Positions 63,210 through 64,000 of a stretch of 64,000 nt of DNA are shown one piece after another (position 1 is the first letter of the stretch; every line of letters begins with the position of its first letter). The notes under the pieces were generated by a model that saw only the letters and a list, made by a program, of their open reading frames with translations, ran no database searches and was not told the DNA's origin. The DNA lies in the NCBI RefSeq assembly GCF_029227915.1, contig NC_079887.1, positions 930,001 through 994,000 of the forward strand, read 5' to 3'. Source of the DNA: Hydractinia symbiolongicarpus. Its lineage: Eukaryota > Cnidaria > Hydrozoa > Anthoathecata > Hydractiniidae. The translations under genes were made by a program, and so were the position numbers.

Positions 63210-64000
63210 CAGAACGATTTTTTAAATTATATTTTCACCACTAAAACGCATAAGACTTGTAGTTTTTAAAAATGTTTTCATTTTTGATGAGACGCTAAAT
63301 AAAAGAAGTTTAATCGCCGGCAAACGAAAAACCGCGATTTCCCGTAAATCCCGGGCTTGGCCCGTATAGTCAAAAGCATACAAAGAAAGTACCCAGGGAG
63401 TAAACTCATTTCCAGAACAATTTTTTAAATTATTTTTTCACCACTAAAACGCATAAGACTTGTAGTTTTTAAAATTGTTTTCATTTTTGATGAGACGCTG
63501 AATAAAAGAAGTTTAATCGCCGGCAAACGAAAATCCGCGATTTCCCGTAAATCCCGGACTCGGCCCGTATAGTCAAAAGTATACAAAGAAAGTACCCAGG
63601 GGTAAACTCATTTCCCGAACGATTATTTAAATTATTTTTTCACCGCTAAAACGCATGAGACTTGTAGTTTTCAAAAATGTTTTCATTTTTGATGAGACGC
63701 TTAATGAAAGAGGTTTAATCGCCGGCAAACGAAATCCCGCGTTTTCCCGTAAATCCGGGGCTTGGCCCGTATAGTCGAATGTATACAAAGAAAGTACCCT
63801 GTGAGTAAACTCATTTCCAGAACGATTTTTTAAATTATTTTTCACCACTAAAACGCATGAGACTTGTAGTTTTCAAAAATGTTTTCTTTTTTGATGAGAC
63901 GCTGAATAAAAGAAGTTTAATCGCCGGCAAACGAAAACCCGCGATTTCCCGTAAATCCCGGGCTTGGCACGTATAGCCGAATGTATACAAAGAAAGTACC
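63210..64000 (+). repeat. 810-bp higher-order repeat, copy 3 (cut by window end)
   Basis: This copy matches copy 2 at +1,215. Small changes are CGAAAAACCGCG and CCAGAACAATTTTTT. The window ends inside this copy, so the domain probably continues to the right. Confidence 0.88.

Larger units (their letters stand above)
3321..64000 (+). repeat. Satellite array, right arm (majority orientation), close to 300 full monomers plus about 40 half-monomers
   Basis: This arm is uninterrupted tandem repetition of a 202-203 bp monomer, reading GTATAGTCAAAAGTATAC, AAAGAAAGTACCCAGGG, CATTTCCCGAACGATTTTTT, an A/T-only linker, CACCACTAAAACGCATGAG, ACTTGTAGTTTTCAAAAATG, TTGATGAGACGCTGAAT, TTTAATCGCCGGCAAACG, CCCGCGATTTCCCGTAAATC and CCGGGCTTGGCCC. 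I read the whole arm and saw no base outside this family beyond substitutions, 1-2 bp indels and the 99-bp half-monomers. The copies fall into subtypes grouped into higher-order repeats, listed separately. The family name and species are not recognised. Nucleosome-scale monomers in long arrays are typical of centromeric and pericentromeric satellites, but nothing in the sequence proves a centromere. Confidence 0.98.

Noticed and set aside
1-64000. Telomere repeats, rDNA spacer, tRNA-derived elements or retrotransposon fragments
   Set aside because: No telomere-type short tandem motif, tRNA A/B-box pair, poly-A tail with target-site duplication, or LTR-like ends were seen anywhere; every stretch aligns to the same monomer.

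Overview
The whole window is one satellite DNA array. A single tandem repeat family, with a monomer of 202-203 bp and about 38% GC counted on one consensus-like monomer, runs from base 1 to base 64,000. I found no unique sequence, protein-coding gene, RNA gene, transposon insertion or CRISPR array inside it. Both ends of the window lie inside the array, so its true edges are not seen. This architecture (a nucleosome-sized monomer, tens of kilobases of head-to-tail copies, several monomer subtypes arranged into higher-order repeats, one strand inversion) is typical of a eukaryotic centromeric, pericentromeric or other heterochromatic block. I cannot name the species or the satellite. CpG is not depleted in the monomer (12 CpG in 203 bp, roughly 1.6 times expectation), which argues weakly against a genome whose satellites are heavily CpG-methylated, such as a vertebrate or many plants.

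Layout: bases 1-3,321 hold about 16 monomers in one orientation. At 3,321 the array flips, and the remaining 60.7 kb (close to 300 full monomers plus about 40 half-monomers) runs in the opposite orientation. I use the majority orientation as reference, so the right array is '+' and the left array is '-'. From 6.6 kb onward a 99-bp truncated monomer with one constant deletion breakpoint appears at about 34 loci. It is usually followed by a diagnostic monomer carrying CTTAGCAGG. It is doubled at four loci and tripled at one (53.2-53.5 kb).

The array is built from nested segmental duplications. Tandem or near-tandem units have offsets of 608, 810 (twice), 1,110, 1,210, 1,515, 1,818/2,021, 2,218, 2,935, 3,131/3,335 and 3,337 bp. 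A roughly 6.2-kb block is repeated 11.2 kb away and a 0.9-kb block 5.95 kb away. Every unit length I tested fits n x ~202.5 bp + m x 99 bp, as expected for in-register unequal exchange. Copies differ by only a few substitutions by eye; the 1,515-bp pair showed none.

Open reading frames of 60-150 codons occur on both strands, but they are repeated by-products of the satellite and are not annotated as genes. No genes work together here. Any function would be structural (chromatin, kinetochore or heterochromatin), and that is inference.
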